Positions 23,792 to 32,599 of a stretch of DNA of 64,000 bases are shown here, piece by piece (position 1 is the first letter of the stretch; every line of letters begins with the position of its first letter). The stretch is from Methylobacterium sp. J-076. Lineage in GTDB: Bacteria; Pseudomonadota; Alphaproteobacteria; Rhizobiales; Beijerinckiaceae. The notes under the pieces are model-generated. The model was not told where the DNA came from. It did not search any database and saw only the letters and a program-made list of their open reading frames with translations. Made by a program: the position numbers and the translations under genes. Where the stretch lies: contig NZ_JAKSXW010000121.1 in assembly GCF_022829405.1 (NCBI RefSeq), positions 62,001-126,000 on the forward strand, given 5' to 3'.

Positions 23792-25924
23792 TCACGCCAG
23801 CGCCTCCTTGTCGCCGGTCAGGACGAAGCGCTGCGGCAGCGGCCGCGAGCGGGCCGGGGCCGGCACGACGGGGTCGGCGCCCGAGACCACGAACAGCGCC
23901 CCGGCGATCTTGCCGGCGTTCGACAGGAGCGCCGCACGCAGCTCCTCGATCCGGTCGCTCGTGGCGACGCCCGCCTCGGCCACCAGCACCACCGCCGTCG
24001 CCGTCGCGGCGCTGCGCCGAAGACGGGTCTCGTCCTGGCCTTCTCCCCCGTCGATGACGACGCAGTCGTAACCCTCGTCCCGGTCCGGGGCGGCATCCGG
24101 GTGGGTGCGTTCGCTGGCGGCGGTGGCGCAGAAGGGCGGGTAGCCCTCGACGGTGCAGGAGACGACCCCCGATTGCGGATCGCGGGGGATCATCCAGGTG
24201 AGCCGGCCGGAGCGGGCGTCGCCATCGACGAGCAGCGCCCTGCGCCCCCGGGCGGCCTGCGCCAGAACGAGGTTCTGGGCGATGATCGTGGCGATGGGCC
24301 CGTTCGAGGCCGAGACGATGAGGAGGCGCACCTGCCCGCGCTCGGCCGCCTCGTCCAGATAGTCGGCGAGGCGCGTGAGGATCCGCGCCGAGGACGAGCC
24401 CCGGGAGCCGGCGAGGACGGCGACGGTCTCGCTCGCCTCCCGCAGGCGCTTGCGCGACAGGGGCAGGATGCCGAGGACGGGGATGCCGGTGCGGGCGGTG
24501 AGCCGTTCCGCCGAGTGCAGCCGCCCGCCGCGCCGGTCGAACAGCACCGCGGCCGCCGCACTCGCCAGCAGCCCGAGGAGCGCCGCCGCCGCCAACACGA
24601 GGGCGGGCTGCACGTCGGCCGATTGCGGGTCGGGCTTCGAGGCGCTCACCAGGGAGACGTTCGAGGTGCCGACGCTCTCCTGCTCCAGAAGCTCGCGCTC
24701 CCGGCCCAGGGTCTTCTCGTAGACGGAGCGCTGGGCCAGGGCCTCGCGCTCCAGCTGGCGCAGGGTCACGAGGGCGGTGTTGGTCTTGGAGGTGTCGGCC
24801 TCGGCGCGGGCGAGGTCGCGGGTGATCGCGTCCTCGCGGTTGCGGGCGGCGGCGAGGTCGCTGCGCAGGGAGGATTGCAGCCGCTGCGTCTCCCGGGCGA
24901 TGGCGGCGCGCAGGCTGCGCACCTGGGCATCGACCTCCACCGCCGCCGGGTGGCGCGGGCCGAGCGTCGCCCGCAGGTTGTCCTGTTGCCGGACCACCTC
25001 GGCGAGGTTCACGCGGAGCTGCGACAGGGTGGAGGATTCGACGGTATCGCCGCCGGCGCCCTCGCCGGGAGACGGGCTGCGCCCTTCCAAAGCGGCCACC
25101 CGCGAGGCCACGGCGCGGGTCTGGGCGCGCGCGGCCAGGAGCTGCGAGTTCAGGTCGGTGATCCGGGCGCTGTTGACGCTCCGCCCGTCCTGATCGACCA
25201 CGCCGATCTCGCGCTTGTACGTCTCAACCGCATGCTCGGCGGCGATGACGTGCTCGCTCTGCCCCTTGAGCGTGGCGCCGATGGCGTCGCGGGCGCGGAC
25301 GACCACTTCCTTCCGGCGGCGTTCGGTGTCGTCCACGAAGGCCTGCCCGATCGCCGCGGCGAGGCGGGCCGCCTTCACCGGGTCATTGGCTTTCACCGAC
25401 AGGTTGACGACGAAGCTCTTGCCCTCGCGCTGGAAGGTGGTCTGCTTGCCGAGGATCTTGGTCGCCACGTCGACGGCATCCACCGGCTGGGCCTCGCTCG
25501 ACAGGCCGAGCAGGCCCTTGATCCGCGCGCTGAGGCCGGGCTTGGCGATGTAGGCCGGGTCCTCGGTCAGCCGCAGGCGCTGCACGACCTCCTGCAGCAC
25601 CGCATCGAAATGCAGGAAGCGCGACTGGGTCTCGATGACCGCGTCGTTCACGTCGGCCGAGGGCGGCTGCGGCACGAGCTCGTTGCTGACCACGTTCAGG
25701 CCGCGGGGGTCGAGGAGGACCTGCGCCGTGCCGACGTAGTTGGGCGTCCGCATCAGGACGACCGGCGTTGCCAGGGCGACGCTCGCCAGCACGCACATCC
25801 CGATCCCGAAGGCGTGGCGGCGCAGGGACGCGACCGCCTCGCGGATCTCGAGGCGGAACATGTCCCACTCGTCGCGCTCGACGGTGTGGGCGACGCGGCT
25901 GTTGTCGCGTTCGATCAACTGCAT
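23792..25924 (-). CDS. Wzc/GumC-like polysaccharide co-polymerase with degenerate kinase domain
   Basis: A 710-residue chain-length regulator. An N-terminal helix at residues 38-58 and a second at about 441-463 flank a long coiled-coil periplasmic domain. The cytoplasmic part (about 490-700) resembles a bacterial tyrosine kinase and keeps the Walker A' strand LLVDGDARSGRLTW near 565. The P-loop position reads SASNGPIATI near 538 and lacks the usual GK[ST]. There is no tyrosine cluster at the C-terminus. It may therefore be a structural co-polymerase without kinase activity. First gene of the ligase-flippase-epimerase-WecG series. Confidence 0.9.
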   Translation of the reverse strand: MQLIERDNSRVAHTVERDEWDMFRLEIREAVASLRRHAFGIGMCVLASVALATPVVLMRTPNYVGTAQVLLDPRGLNVVSNELVPQPPSADVNDAVIETQSRFLHFDAVLQEVVQRLRLTEDPAYIAKPGLSARIKGLLGLSSEAQPVDAVDVATKILGKQTTFQREGKSFVVNLSVKANDPVKAARLAAAIGQAFVDDTERRRKEVVVRARDAIGATLKGQSEHVIAAEHAVETYKREIGVVDQDGRSVNSARITDLNSQLLAARAQTRAVASRVAALEGRSPSPGEGAGGDTVESSTLSQLRVNLAEVVRQQDNLRATLGPRHPAAVEVDAQVRSLRAAIARETQRLQSSLRSDLAAARNREDAITRDLARAEADTSKTNTALVTLRQLEREALAQRSVYEKTLGRERELLEQESVGTSNVSLVSASKPDPQSADVQPALVLAAAALLGLLASAAAAVLFDRRGGRLHSAERLTARTGIPVLGILPLSRKRLREASETVAVLAGSRGSSSARILTRLADYLDEAAERGQVRLLIVSASNGPIATIIAQNLVLAQAARGRRALLVDGDARSGRLTWMIPRDPQSGVVSCTVEGYPPFCATAASERTHPDAAPDRDEGYDCVVIDGGEGQDETRLRRSAATATAVVLVAEAGVATSDRIEELRAALLSNAGKIAGALFVVSGADPVVPAPARSRPLPQRFVLTGDKEALA

Positions 25925-26239
25925 CGACCGGCTTTCCCCGATTGCGCAGCGCCCGGCATCCCGGCTTCGAAGCCAAGGACCGGGGCACAGCCCGGTCGAT
26001 GCAAGTCGCTGCCCAGCACGTTCTGCTCCGAAACGGGACGGTTCCTCACGGGACGAGAATCCCGCAGGGTGCGATACCCGCTACGATTGTCCGTAACGCG
26101 CAGCCGCTTGCCCGGAGTTAAAGCCGGCGGCCAAGTCGATGGCTGAACTGCCGGCAGCGTTAATAGTGTGTTGGCGGTCGGGAAAACCGCGATGCACCCG
26201 GTGGCCGGTGCGAATGCGCGGTGCGGCGGGGCGATCTGT
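25925..26239. other. Intergenic region upstream of the co-polymerase operon
   Basis: The 315 bp between the end of the GT2 gene and the start of the co-polymerase gene hold no credible gene. Local AT-rich spots (GGAGTTAAAGCC near 26115 and GCGTTAATAGTGTG near 26160) suggest the promoter for the polysaccharide operon. Several short GC inverted repeats are present but none is convincing. Confidence 0.4.
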
Positions 26240-27244
26240 TCAGTTCGTCTCGCCCGCGGCGCTCGATCTGCCACCCGCAGGGGTGGGGAGCGGCGCGAGG
26301 GAGGCCGCCTCGGCCCGGTAGAGGGGATAGAGGCGCCGCCACAGGAGCTTGCCGGCGATCCCCGCCGCGCGGATGGCGAGGCTGCGACCCGGCGCCTCCC
26401 GCCGGAGCATGGCGATGCCGGTGAGCGGCAGCATGCCGACCTGCACCAGGGATTTGGCGGTCAGCACCGCCTCGTCGCGCAGGGGGCGCGGGCTGGTGCG
26501 GATCACCGTGGCGGCGTAGGCCTGCCCCCCGGCGAAGTGCCTGCGGACGAGGTAGCCGGTGCCGCAGCGGTGCCGGGGCACGAAGTCCGTGGCCCTCGCC
26601 TCCGGCAGCCACGCGAAGCGCCGCCCCTCGCGGGCGAGGCGGCTCAGCAGGTGAAGGTCCTCGCCGCCGCACTGCCCGAAATCCGGATCGAAGGGCTCGG
26701 GCTCCATCAGGGTGGTGGAACGCCGGAAGATGCTGTTGGCGGTGGACACCACGAAGGGTTGCGAGGCCGGGCGGCGGAGGGCGAACACCTCCCGTCCGGC
26801 GGGCTCCGTCCAGGCGCGGGTGAACAGGGTCCGGGCGGCGGGCGTCACCGCCGTGGGATCCTCGAAATGCGGGGTGATCGGCCCGAAGAACGCGTCGTGG
26901 GGGAAGCGTTCGAGGCCATCGAGCACCGCGGCGAGCCAGCCCGGCTCGGCCTGCTGGTCGTCGTCGAGGAAGGCCACCGCCTCGCCCCGGCTCGCCCGGC
27001 AGCCGGCGTTGCGGGCCACGGAGATGTTGGCGGGATGGGCCGTGAGGTAGCGCAGCGGCATCGGCGCGGCGGCGGCCAGTGCCTCCACCGCCGGCCGGGC
27101 GGTCTCGCCGTCGCTGTTGTCCACCACGACGATCTCGACATCGCCCCCGGCGGTGCCGCCCTGGCCGATCAGCGATCGCAGGAGGGCCGCCAGCAGCGCG
27201 GGCCGCTCGAAGGTGCAGATCACCACGCTGAGCCGCATCGACAT
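26240..27244 (-). CDS. Glycosyltransferase family 2 protein
   Basis: A 334-residue GT2 protein. VVICTFERPALLAALLRSLI starts the GT-A domain, VVDNSDGET binds the nucleotide, SVARNAGCRASRG follows, and FLDDDQQAEPGW near residue 92 carries the metal-binding aspartates. GGEDLHLLSRLAREG near 190 is the acceptor region. It resembles the GT2 at 15866 in layout but differs in sequence. It lies downstream of nepR on the same strand with 65 bp and a hairpin between them, so it probably has its own expression. Confidence 0.88.
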   Translation of the reverse strand: MSMRLSVVICTFERPALLAALLRSLIGQGGTAGGDVEIVVVDNSDGETARPAVEALAAAAPMPLRYLTAHPANISVARNAGCRASRGEAVAFLDDDQQAEPGWLAAVLDGLERFPHDAFFGPITPHFEDPTAVTPAARTLFTRAWTEPAGREVFALRRPASQPFVVSTANSIFRRSTTLMEPEPFDPDFGQCGGEDLHLLSRLAREGRRFAWLPEARATDFVPRHRCGTGYLVRRHFAGGQAYAATVIRTSPRPLRDEAVLTAKSLVQVGMLPLTGIAMLRREAPGRSLAIRAAGIAGKLLWRRLYPLYRAEAASLAPLPTPAGGRSSAAGETN

Positions 27245-27291
27245 CCTCCCGGCGACCGGGACGCGTCTACCGCGAAAAGCTCACCAAACGA

Positions 27292-27312
27292 TGAGGCCGG
27301 CCTTCGGCCTCA
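27292..27312 (-). terminator. Hairpin at the nepR stop codon
   Basis: TGAGGCCG and CGGCCTCA form a perfect 8-bp stem with a 5-base loop, overlapping the nepR stop codon. On the minus strand it is followed by TCGTTTGGTGAGCTTTTCG, a weak T-rich stretch. It probably limits read-through from nepR into the glycosyltransferase gene. Confidence 0.6.
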
Positions 27313-27519
27313 GGAGGCGGCCCGGTCGGTCTCGAGCTGCTGGAGCAGTTCCGCCAGCCGCGGGTCGATGGGCTCATCGATCACCGGATCGTAGAGGGCA
27401 CGCAGCTCCCGCCCCAGGCGACGCCGGGTGAACTCGTCGAGGACGGGCGGTTGCGCGGATACCGGGACGGTGCGGAGGGTGAAACCTCCGCCACGGCGCT
27501 GGGGCTCGGACATGGTCAA
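27310..27519 (-). CDS. NepR-family anti-sigma factor of the general stress response
   Basis: NepR binds and silences the ECF sigma factor EcfG until phosphorylated PhyR captures it, a partner switch known from Methylobacterium and other alphaproteobacteria. This 69-residue protein has the family core RRRLGRELRALYDPVI at residues 33-48 and the C-terminal PRLAELLQQLE helix, preceded by a disordered N-terminus. nepR is usually beside phyR and ecfG; here neither is near, so this may be an additional paralogue. It faces the divergent epimerase gene. Confidence 0.8.
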   Translation of the reverse strand: MTMSEPQRRGGGFTLRTVPVSAQPPVLDEFTRRRLGRELRALYDPVIDEPIDPRLAELLQQLETDRAAS

Positions 27520-27622
27520 CAGATTGGACTCGTTCGGTGCCGCGGCAAGCGCGTGAGTCGAGTTTTGCGCAATAGCGCGTGGCGGGACAGCGCGAAATGC
27601 TCGCCGGCTAAAATGTTGCGAT

Positions 27623-27647
27623 CACGTTTCCTCGAAGCGGCCGTTCC
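27623..27647 (-). promoter_or_regulatory. EcfG-like promoter candidate upstream of nepR
   Basis: On the minus strand GGAAC (27647-27643) is followed after 16 bases by CGTG (27626-27623). The EcfG consensus is GGAAC-N16/17-CGTT, so the match has one mismatch in the -10 element. It lies about 105 bp upstream of the nepR start. Autoregulation of nepR by its sigma factor is common, which makes the match plausible but not proven. Confidence 0.4.
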
Positions 27648-27713
27648 GCGGCGCTGTGGGCTGGCCCTTCCCGCCATGGTAGAAAAGCGTTCGCCAGGAG
27701 ATGTCGTCCCAGC

Positions 27714-28727
27714 ATGACCGAATCGCGCATCCTGATCACGGGCGTCGCCGGGTTCATCGGCAACCATGTCGCCCACCGCCTGATCGCAGAGGGGCGTTGG
27801 GTCGCGGGGCTCGACAACGTCAACACCTATTACGACACCGGCCTGAAGGAGGCGCGGCTGCGCCGGCTGTCGGGTGCGCGCTACACCTTCCACCGCCTCG
27901 ATCTGGCCGACCTGCCCGCCCTGGACGCCCTGTTCCGGGAGGGGCGCTTCACCACGGTGATCCACCTCGCCGCGCAGGCGGGGGTCCGGCATTCGATCAC
28001 CGATCCGCACGCCTATGCCGCGAGCAACCTCGCCGGCTTCCTCAACGTGCTCGAATGCTGCCGCCACCATGGGGTGGGGCACCTGATCTACGCCTCGTCC
28101 AGCTCGGTCTACGGCGCGGTGACGGCGATGCCGTTCTCGATCCACGGCAACGTCGACCACCCCGTCAGCCTCTACGCGGCGACGAAGAAGGCCAACGAGC
28201 TGATGGCCCACAGCTACAGCCACCTCTACCGGCTGCCGACGACGGGCCTGCGCTTCTTCACCGTCTACGGTCCGTGGGGCCGGCCCGACATGGCCATGTA
28301 CCTGTTCACCAAGGCGATCCTGGCGGGCGAGCCCATCATGGTCTTCAACGGGGGCCGGATGCGGCGGGACTTCACCTATGTGGACGACGTGGTGGAGGCG
28401 GTCTGCCGCCTCGCCGACCGGCCGGCCGCCGGCAACCCGGATTGGGACGGCGCGGCGCCCGATCCCGGCACCAGCCTCGCGCCCTACCGCCTGTACAACG
28501 TCGGCAATTCCGAGCCCGTCGACCTCATGGAGATGATCGGCGTGTTGGAGCGCGCCCTCGGGCGCAAGGCGCTGCTGGATCTCCGCCCGATGCAGCCCGG
28601 CGACGTGCCGGAGACCTACGCCGACACCACCGACCTCGCCCGCGACGTCGGTTTCACGGCGGGAACGCCCCTGGAGACGGGCATCGCCCGCTTCGTGGAG
28701 TGGTATCGCGACTACCATCGCGCTTGA
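27714..28727 (+). CDS. UDP-glucuronate 4-epimerase-like sugar epimerase
   Basis: A 337-residue extended SDR enzyme of the CapI/LpsL type, which converts UDP-glucuronate to UDP-galacturonate. ITGVAGFIGNHVAHRL at the N-terminus binds NAD, YASSSSVYGAV near residue 130 holds the catalytic Ser, and YAATKKANE near 152 holds Tyr and Lys. FTVYGPWGRPDMAMYLFTKA is a strong signature of the UDP-glucuronate epimerase subgroup. It is followed 51 bp later by the UDP-sugar dehydrogenase. Together they could make uronic acid precursors for the polymer. Confidence 0.9.
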   Translation: MTESRILITGVAGFIGNHVAHRLIAEGRWVAGLDNVNTYYDTGLKEARLRRLSGARYTFHRLDLADLPALDALFREGRFTTVIHLAAQAGVRHSITDPHAYAASNLAGFLNVLECCRHHGVGHLIYASSSSVYGAVTAMPFSIHGNVDHPVSLYAATKKANELMAHSYSHLYRLPTTGLRFFTVYGPWGRPDMAMYLFTKAILAGEPIMVFNGGRMRRDFTYVDDVVEAVCRLADRPAAGNPDWDGAAPDPGTSLAPYRLYNVGNSEPVDLMEMIGVLERALGRKALLDLRPMQPGDVPETYADTTDLARDVGFTAGTPLETGIARFVEWYRDYHRA

Positions 28728-28778
28728 CGGGAGCCCGCCGCCTCCCTCCCGTGGCACCGGAACGGGAGCGGGCGGGGC

Positions 28779-30062
28779 ATGGGGATGGAGCGTGGTCGCA
28801 GGATCGCGGTGATCGGGCTCGGCTATGTCGGCCTGCCCGTGGCCGTCGCCTTCGCGCGGGCGGGGTTCGACAGTCTCGGCTTCGACATCGATCCCGGCCG
28901 CATCGCGGAGATCGCGGCCGGGCGGGACCGCACCGGCGAGGTGGCCGAGGCCGACCTGCCGGGCCTGCGCGTGAGCGCCGACGCCGCCGACCTGCGCGGG
29001 CGCGACTTCTTCATCGTCACCGTGCCGACGCCGATCACCCCGGCGCGCACACCCGACCTCGGCGCCCTGGAGGCGGCCTCGCGCATCGTCGGCGCCGCCC
29101 TGTCGCCCGGCGGCATCGTGGTGTTCGAATCCACCGTCTATCCGGGGGCGACCGAGGAGGTCTGCGCCCCGATCCTGGAGGACGCCTCGGGCCTCACCGC
29201 GGGGCGGGACTTCGCCCTCGGCTACTCCCCCGAGCGCATCAACCCCGGAGACCGGGCGCACCGGCTCGACAGCGTGGTGAAGGTCGTCTCCGCGGGCGAT
29301 CCCGAGAGCCTGGACATCGTGGCCCGGACCTACGGGGCCGTCGCCCTGGCGGGGATCCACCGGGCGCCGTCGATCCGCGTCGCCGAGGCGGCCAAGGTGA
29401 TCGAGAACGTGCAGCGGGACGTCAACATCGCCCTGATGAACGAGCTGGCGCTGATCTTCGCGCGGATCGGCCTCGACACCGGCGACGTGCTGGCGGCGGC
29501 CCGGACCAAGTGGAACTTCCTGCCCTTCCGCCCCGGCCTCGTCGGCGGCCACTGCATCGGGGTCGATCCCTACTACCTGACCCACCGGGCGCAGGAGGCC
29601 GGGCACCACCCGGAGCTGGTCCTCGCCGGCCGGCGGATCAACGAATCCATGGTGTCCCACGTGGTCGAGACCTGCATCCGGCGTCTGCTGCGCCGGGGCC
29701 GGGCCTCGCCGAGGGTCAGCGTCCTCGGCGTCACCTTCAAGGAGGACATCCCCGACATCCGCAACAGCCGCGCGGCGGACGTGGTGCGCGGGCTCGTCGG
29801 GTTCGGGGTGACGGTGCAGGCCTGCGACCCCATGGCCGACGCCGCCGCCGTGCAGCGCGAGCAGGGTTTCGCCCTCACGCCCTTCGAGGCGCTGAGGCCA
29901 GCCGACGCGGTGATCCTCGCCGTGCCCCACCGGGCACTGCGCGAGCGGGGCTGGGCGGGGATCGCGACCCTGCTGGACGGGGGGCGGGGCGATGTCCTCG
30001 ACATCGCCGGCATCCTCGACCGGAGGGCGATCCCCCCCGGGATCGACCTCTGGCGGCTGTGA
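28779..30062 (+). CDS. Nucleotide sugar dehydrogenase (UDP-hexose/HexNAc 6-dehydrogenase)
   Basis: A 427-residue enzyme that oxidises the C6 alcohol of a UDP-sugar to the carboxylate in two NAD-dependent steps. VIGLGYVGLPVAVAFARAG binds NAD, FESTVYPGATEEVC near residue 115 follows, and the catalytic cysteine is in GGHCIGVDPYYL near 258. The length and the TviB/WbpA-type C-terminus (GVTFKEDIPDIRNS) favour a UDP-HexNAc dehydrogenase over plain UDP-glucose dehydrogenase, but the pairing with a UDP-glucuronate epimerase-like gene leaves this open. ATG 28785 is an alternative start. Confidence 0.9.
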   Translation: MGMERGRRIAVIGLGYVGLPVAVAFARAGFDSLGFDIDPGRIAEIAAGRDRTGEVAEADLPGLRVSADAADLRGRDFFIVTVPTPITPARTPDLGALEAASRIVGAALSPGGIVVFESTVYPGATEEVCAPILEDASGLTAGRDFALGYSPERINPGDRAHRLDSVVKVVSAGDPESLDIVARTYGAVALAGIHRAPSIRVAEAAKVIENVQRDVNIALMNELALIFARIGLDTGDVLAAARTKWNFLPFRPGLVGGHCIGVDPYYLTHRAQEAGHHPELVLAGRRINESMVSHVVETCIRRLLRRGRASPRVSVLGVTFKEDIPDIRNSRAADVVRGLVGFGVTVQACDPMADAAAVQREQGFALTPFEALRPADAVILAVPHRALRERGWAGIATLLDGGRGDVLDIAGILDRRAIPPGIDLWRL

Positions 30063-30067
30063 CGCCC

Positions 30068-30196
30068 CTATGTCGGCGTGCGAGGCTGGTTCGTGGCCGG
30101 GGGCAGGGAATTCGGGCTGTGCAGCACGATCAGCACACTCCCCACGACCGACAGGCCGAGGGCGATGCAGAATAGGACGAAGATCCAACGGGGCAT
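30068..30196 (-). CDS. Small single-pass membrane protein (hypothetical)
   Basis: A possible 42-residue protein with one hydrophobic segment (WIFVLFCIALGLSVVGSVLI) after a short basic start, then a Pro/Thr-rich tail. It is not recognised as any family. The hydrophobic segment and ATG favour a real gene, but there is no strong ribosome binding site, and it is antisense to the gap between the dehydrogenase and cytochrome genes. Confidence 0.4.
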   Translation of the reverse strand: MPRWIFVLFCIALGLSVVGSVLIVLHSPNSLPPATNQPRTPT

Positions 30197-30256
30197 GGGC
30201 CACACGCTAGCACGGCTAGCCCCCTTCCGCCCCGGTTCCGCCGCCGCAGCCATCGT

Positions 30257-30275
30257 GTCACGTGCGAATCGTGAC
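30257..30275. promoter_or_regulatory. Inverted repeat upstream of the cytochrome c gene
   Basis: GTCACG and CGTGAC face each other across 7 bases, about 130 bp upstream of the cytochrome c start. The symmetry resembles the site of a dimeric regulator, possibly CRP/FNR-like in spacing, but no known consensus fits well. Confidence 0.35.
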
Positions 30276-30407
30276 GGTTCGCGCAAAATGACGGAGCATG
30301 TTGCGGGGTCGGGGCGTTGCCAGGATTGTCGGGTTCAGCTTAGACCTGTTCCAGTCGCGACGGGTACGCGCCCGCGCGCCGACCAAGCCGTGATTAGGAG
30401 GAAATAC

Positions 30408-30773
30408 ATGCGTCAGCTCGTTCTCGGTGCCATCCTCGCCGCGATGATCCCCCTGTCGGCCCAGGCCCAGGAGGCCGGCGATGCGGCAGCCGGTGAGAAG
30501 GCGTTCGCGCCCTGCAAGGCGTGCCACAACTTCCAGAAGAACGGCGTCGGGCCGGACCTGAAGGGCGTCGTTGGCCGCAAGGCGGGCACCTACGAGGGCT
30601 ACACCTACTCGGCCGCCCTCAAGAACTCGGGCATCACCTGGGACGAGGCGAACCTGCACGAGTGGCTGAAGAACCCGAAGGCCAAGGTGCCGGGCACCAA
30701 GATGATCTTCCAGGGCTACCCTGACGACAAGAAGATCAACGACGTGATCGCCTACCTGAAGACCCAGTCCTAA
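30408..30773 (+). CDS. Periplasmic class I cytochrome c (cytochrome cH-like)
   Basis: A 121-residue soluble electron carrier with a 20-residue signal peptide (MRQLVLGAILAAMIPLSAQA). The haem site CKACH is at residues 35-39, and the axial methionine is in GTKMIFQGYP near residue 100. Size and sequence pattern resemble cytochrome c2/c550 and particularly the cytochrome cH that passes electrons from methanol dehydrogenase cytochrome cL to the oxidase in methylotrophs. This equivalence is inference. A strong AGGAGG site sits 7 bp before the ATG. It is monocistronic and followed by a hairpin terminator. Confidence 0.9.
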   Translation: MRQLVLGAILAAMIPLSAQAQEAGDAAAGEKAFAPCKACHNFQKNGVGPDLKGVVGRKAGTYEGYTYSAALKNSGITWDEANLHEWLKNPKAKVPGTKMIFQGYPDDKKINDVIAYLKTQS

Positions 30774-30784
30774 AGCTTCTCCCG

Positions 30785-30806
30785 TGCCCGGCCCCAGGGC
30801 CGGGCA
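30785..30806 (+). terminator. Hairpin terminator after the cytochrome c gene
   Basis: TGCCCGGCCC and GGGCCGGGCA form a perfect 10-bp stem 12 bp after the stop codon. No U-run follows, which is common for GC-rich genomes. The stem probably ends or stabilises the cytochrome c transcript. Confidence 0.65.
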
Positions 30807-30985
30807 TCACCGTGCCGGAAGGCCCCCCTCAACCGGGGCCCGAGGCACGGTACGCCGCCTTTCACCCACCGCGGGGACCGTGGCGCAGCCGGGTCGACCC
30901 ATCGCCGGGAGGCCGGGGTGGCCGTCGTGATCCAACCCCGCCGTCGCGTCGTTCGCGAGTGGGGGCCGACGTCCCGGTGTGCCTC

Positions 30986-31504
30986 TCAGGTCAGGTCGCT
31001 GCTCCGCAGGCCCTGGCGCAGCGTGACGAGGCTCCGCAGCAGATCCTTCCGGCTCTCCACGTCGAGCCCGGTCATGCCGCCGGCCTCGTCGGGGATGCAG
31101 GCCAGGGTTCCGCGCAGGCTCTCGCCCGTTTCGGTGAGCAGGATGCTGACCTGGCGCTCGTCCGGCCGGTCGCGGGAGCGGCGGACCCGGCCCGAGGCTT
31201 CGAGCCGCTTGAGCAGGGGCGTCAGCGTCCCCGAGTCGAGGAACAGCCGCTCGCCGATCTCCTTCACGGTCAGGCCGTCCTCCTCCCACAGCACCATCAG
31301 CACGAGGTACTGCGGATAGGTGAGGTCGTGCCGCCCGAGGAGGTTGCGGTAGGCACGGCCGAAGGCATGGGCCGCCGCGTAGACCGCGAAGCAGAGCTGG
31401 TTGTCGAGGCGCTGAGAGTCGTTCACGACGGCCTCGCCACCCTCCGGCCCCACCGCGTATTCGGTCGTCGGTGCGCTCTTGCGCGTCAAGGCGGGCCCCG
31501 CCAT
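30986..31504 (-). CDS. MarR-family regulator, OhrR-like (organic peroxide sensor)
   Basis: A 172-residue MarR-type repressor. [20 protein letters not shown] followed by [13 protein letters not shown] is the OhrR signature, with the peroxide-reactive cysteine at about residue 38. The winged helix follows ([16 protein letters not shown] and [12 protein letters not shown]). A second cysteine in LACIPDE could form a disulphide, as in two-cysteine OhrR proteins. About 25 residues precede the family core. The organic hydroperoxide reductase gene ohr is not adjacent, so the target is unknown. ATG 31504 was preferred over the longer frame. Confidence 0.85.
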   Translation of the reverse strand: MAGPALTRKSAPTTEYAVGPEGGEAVVNDSQRLDNQLCFAVYAAAHAFGRAYRNLLGRHDLTYPQYLVLMVLWEEDGLTVKEIGERLFLDSGTLTPLLKRLEASGRVRRSRDRPDERQVSILLTETGESLRGTLACIPDEAGGMTGLDVESRKDLLRSLVTLRQGLRSSDLT

Positions 31505-31654
31505 TCGTCCACCTTTCCGAACATCCGCGACGGCGCAACGCGCCCGGACGCGATCGGGACGACACGTCACCGACGGTCGGTCGGCGTGCCGTCCCACCAC
31601 CATGGTCGATATCTAGACACTTCACCGCGGTGGCACAATGAATTCAAACGATCC

Positions 31655-32599
31655 TCAGGCCGCGTCCTGGGCGCTGTCCATCAACGGATGCAGATCCCGG
31701 ACCATCGCCTTCAGGCGATCATCGAGCACATGGGTGTAGATCTGCGTGGTGGAGATGTCGGCGTGGCCGAGCAACTCCTGGACGATGCGCAGATCGGCGC
31801 CGTTATGGAGCAGGTGGCTCGCGAAGGCGTGGCGCAGGACGTGGGGGCTGACCCGGTCGGCCCGGAGCCCCGCCGCGGCGGCGGCCTCCTTCAGGTCCCG
31901 GGCGAAGGCCTGCCGGGTGAGGTGGCCGCTCTCGCTGTCGGCGGGGAACAGCCACGGGCTCTCCTCCGGCACCGCGGGCAGGTGGGCCGCCATGGCCGCC
32001 CGCGCCGTCTCCGTCAGGGGCACGAGGCGCTCGCGCCCTCCCTTGCCCTTCACCATCAGGATCCGGGCGTCCCGGCCCGCCGCCGAGCGCGGCAGGGCGA
32101 CGAGTTCCGAGACGCGCAGTCCCGTCGCGTAGAGCAGTTCGAGGAGGCAGGCCATCCGGCGCGCCCGGCGGCCCGGCCCGGGGGGCTGGTCGGGCCGGGC
32201 CGCGGCCTCCTGCGCCCCGGCGAGGAGCCGGTCGACCTCGGCCACGGACAGGACCTTCGGCAGGGGGCGACCCCGGCGCGGGCCGGAGACCGGTGCGCTC
32301 GGATCGGCCTCGGCCATGCCCTCGGCGTAGAGGAACTTGTGGAAGCCGCGCACGCAGGAGAGGCGCCGGGCGGCGGTGGAGGCCGAGAGTCCCCGAGTCT
32401 CGAGGTCGGCCATGAAGCCGCGGAGCGTGGCGGTGTCGGCCTGGCCGAGGCCGAGGCCCACGCGGGCGAGGTAGGCGAGATAATCCGCGAGGTCCCGCCG
32501 GTAGGCCTCGATGGTGTTGGCGCCCGCGCCCCGCTCGGCGGCCATCATCTCGAGGTAGTCGCCGACCTCCGGTGAGGGCTGGGCCGCCGGCTCGCTCAC
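31655..32599 (-). CDS. xerD: Site-specific tyrosine recombinase XerD
   Basis: XerD with XerC resolves chromosome dimers at dif near the division septum. The 314-residue protein has an N-terminal SAM-like core-binding domain (EMMAAERGAGANTIEAYRRD) and the catalytic domain with Arg in ATGLRVSELVAL, Lys in VKGKGGRERLVPL, HxxR in SPHVLRHAFASHLL, His in LGHADISTTQ and the nucleophile in IYTHV. All key residues are intact. GTG 32599 overlaps the stop of a small membrane protein gene (GTGA). Its location near aroK-aroB, and no nearby integrase features, support a housekeeping role. Confidence 0.92.
   Translation of the reverse strand: MSEPAAQPSPEVGDYLEMMAAERGAGANTIEAYRRDLADYLAYLARVGLGLGQADTATLRGFMADLETRGLSASTAARRLSCVRGFHKFLYAEGMAEADPSAPVSGPRRGRPLPKVLSVAEVDRLLAGAQEAAARPDQPPGPGRRARRMACLLELLYATGLRVSELVALPRSAAGRDARILMVKGKGGRERLVPLTETARAAMAAHLPAVPEESPWLFPADSESGHLTRQAFARDLKEAAAAAGLRADRVSPHVLRHAFASHLLHNGADLRIVQELLGHADISTTQIYTHVLDDRLKAMVRDLHPLMDSAQDAA

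Noticed and set aside
30068..30286. A 72-residue version of the small membrane protein
   Set aside because: The N-terminal extension is polar, low-complexity and lacks a ribosome site; the ATG at 30196 just before the hydrophobic helix is more likely.
31655..32599. Tyrosine recombinase as a sign of a mobile element
   Set aside because: It matches XerD over its whole length, sits beside aroK-aroB, and has no attachment-site repeats; the tRNA-Thr 2.2 kb away shows no duplicated 3' end.
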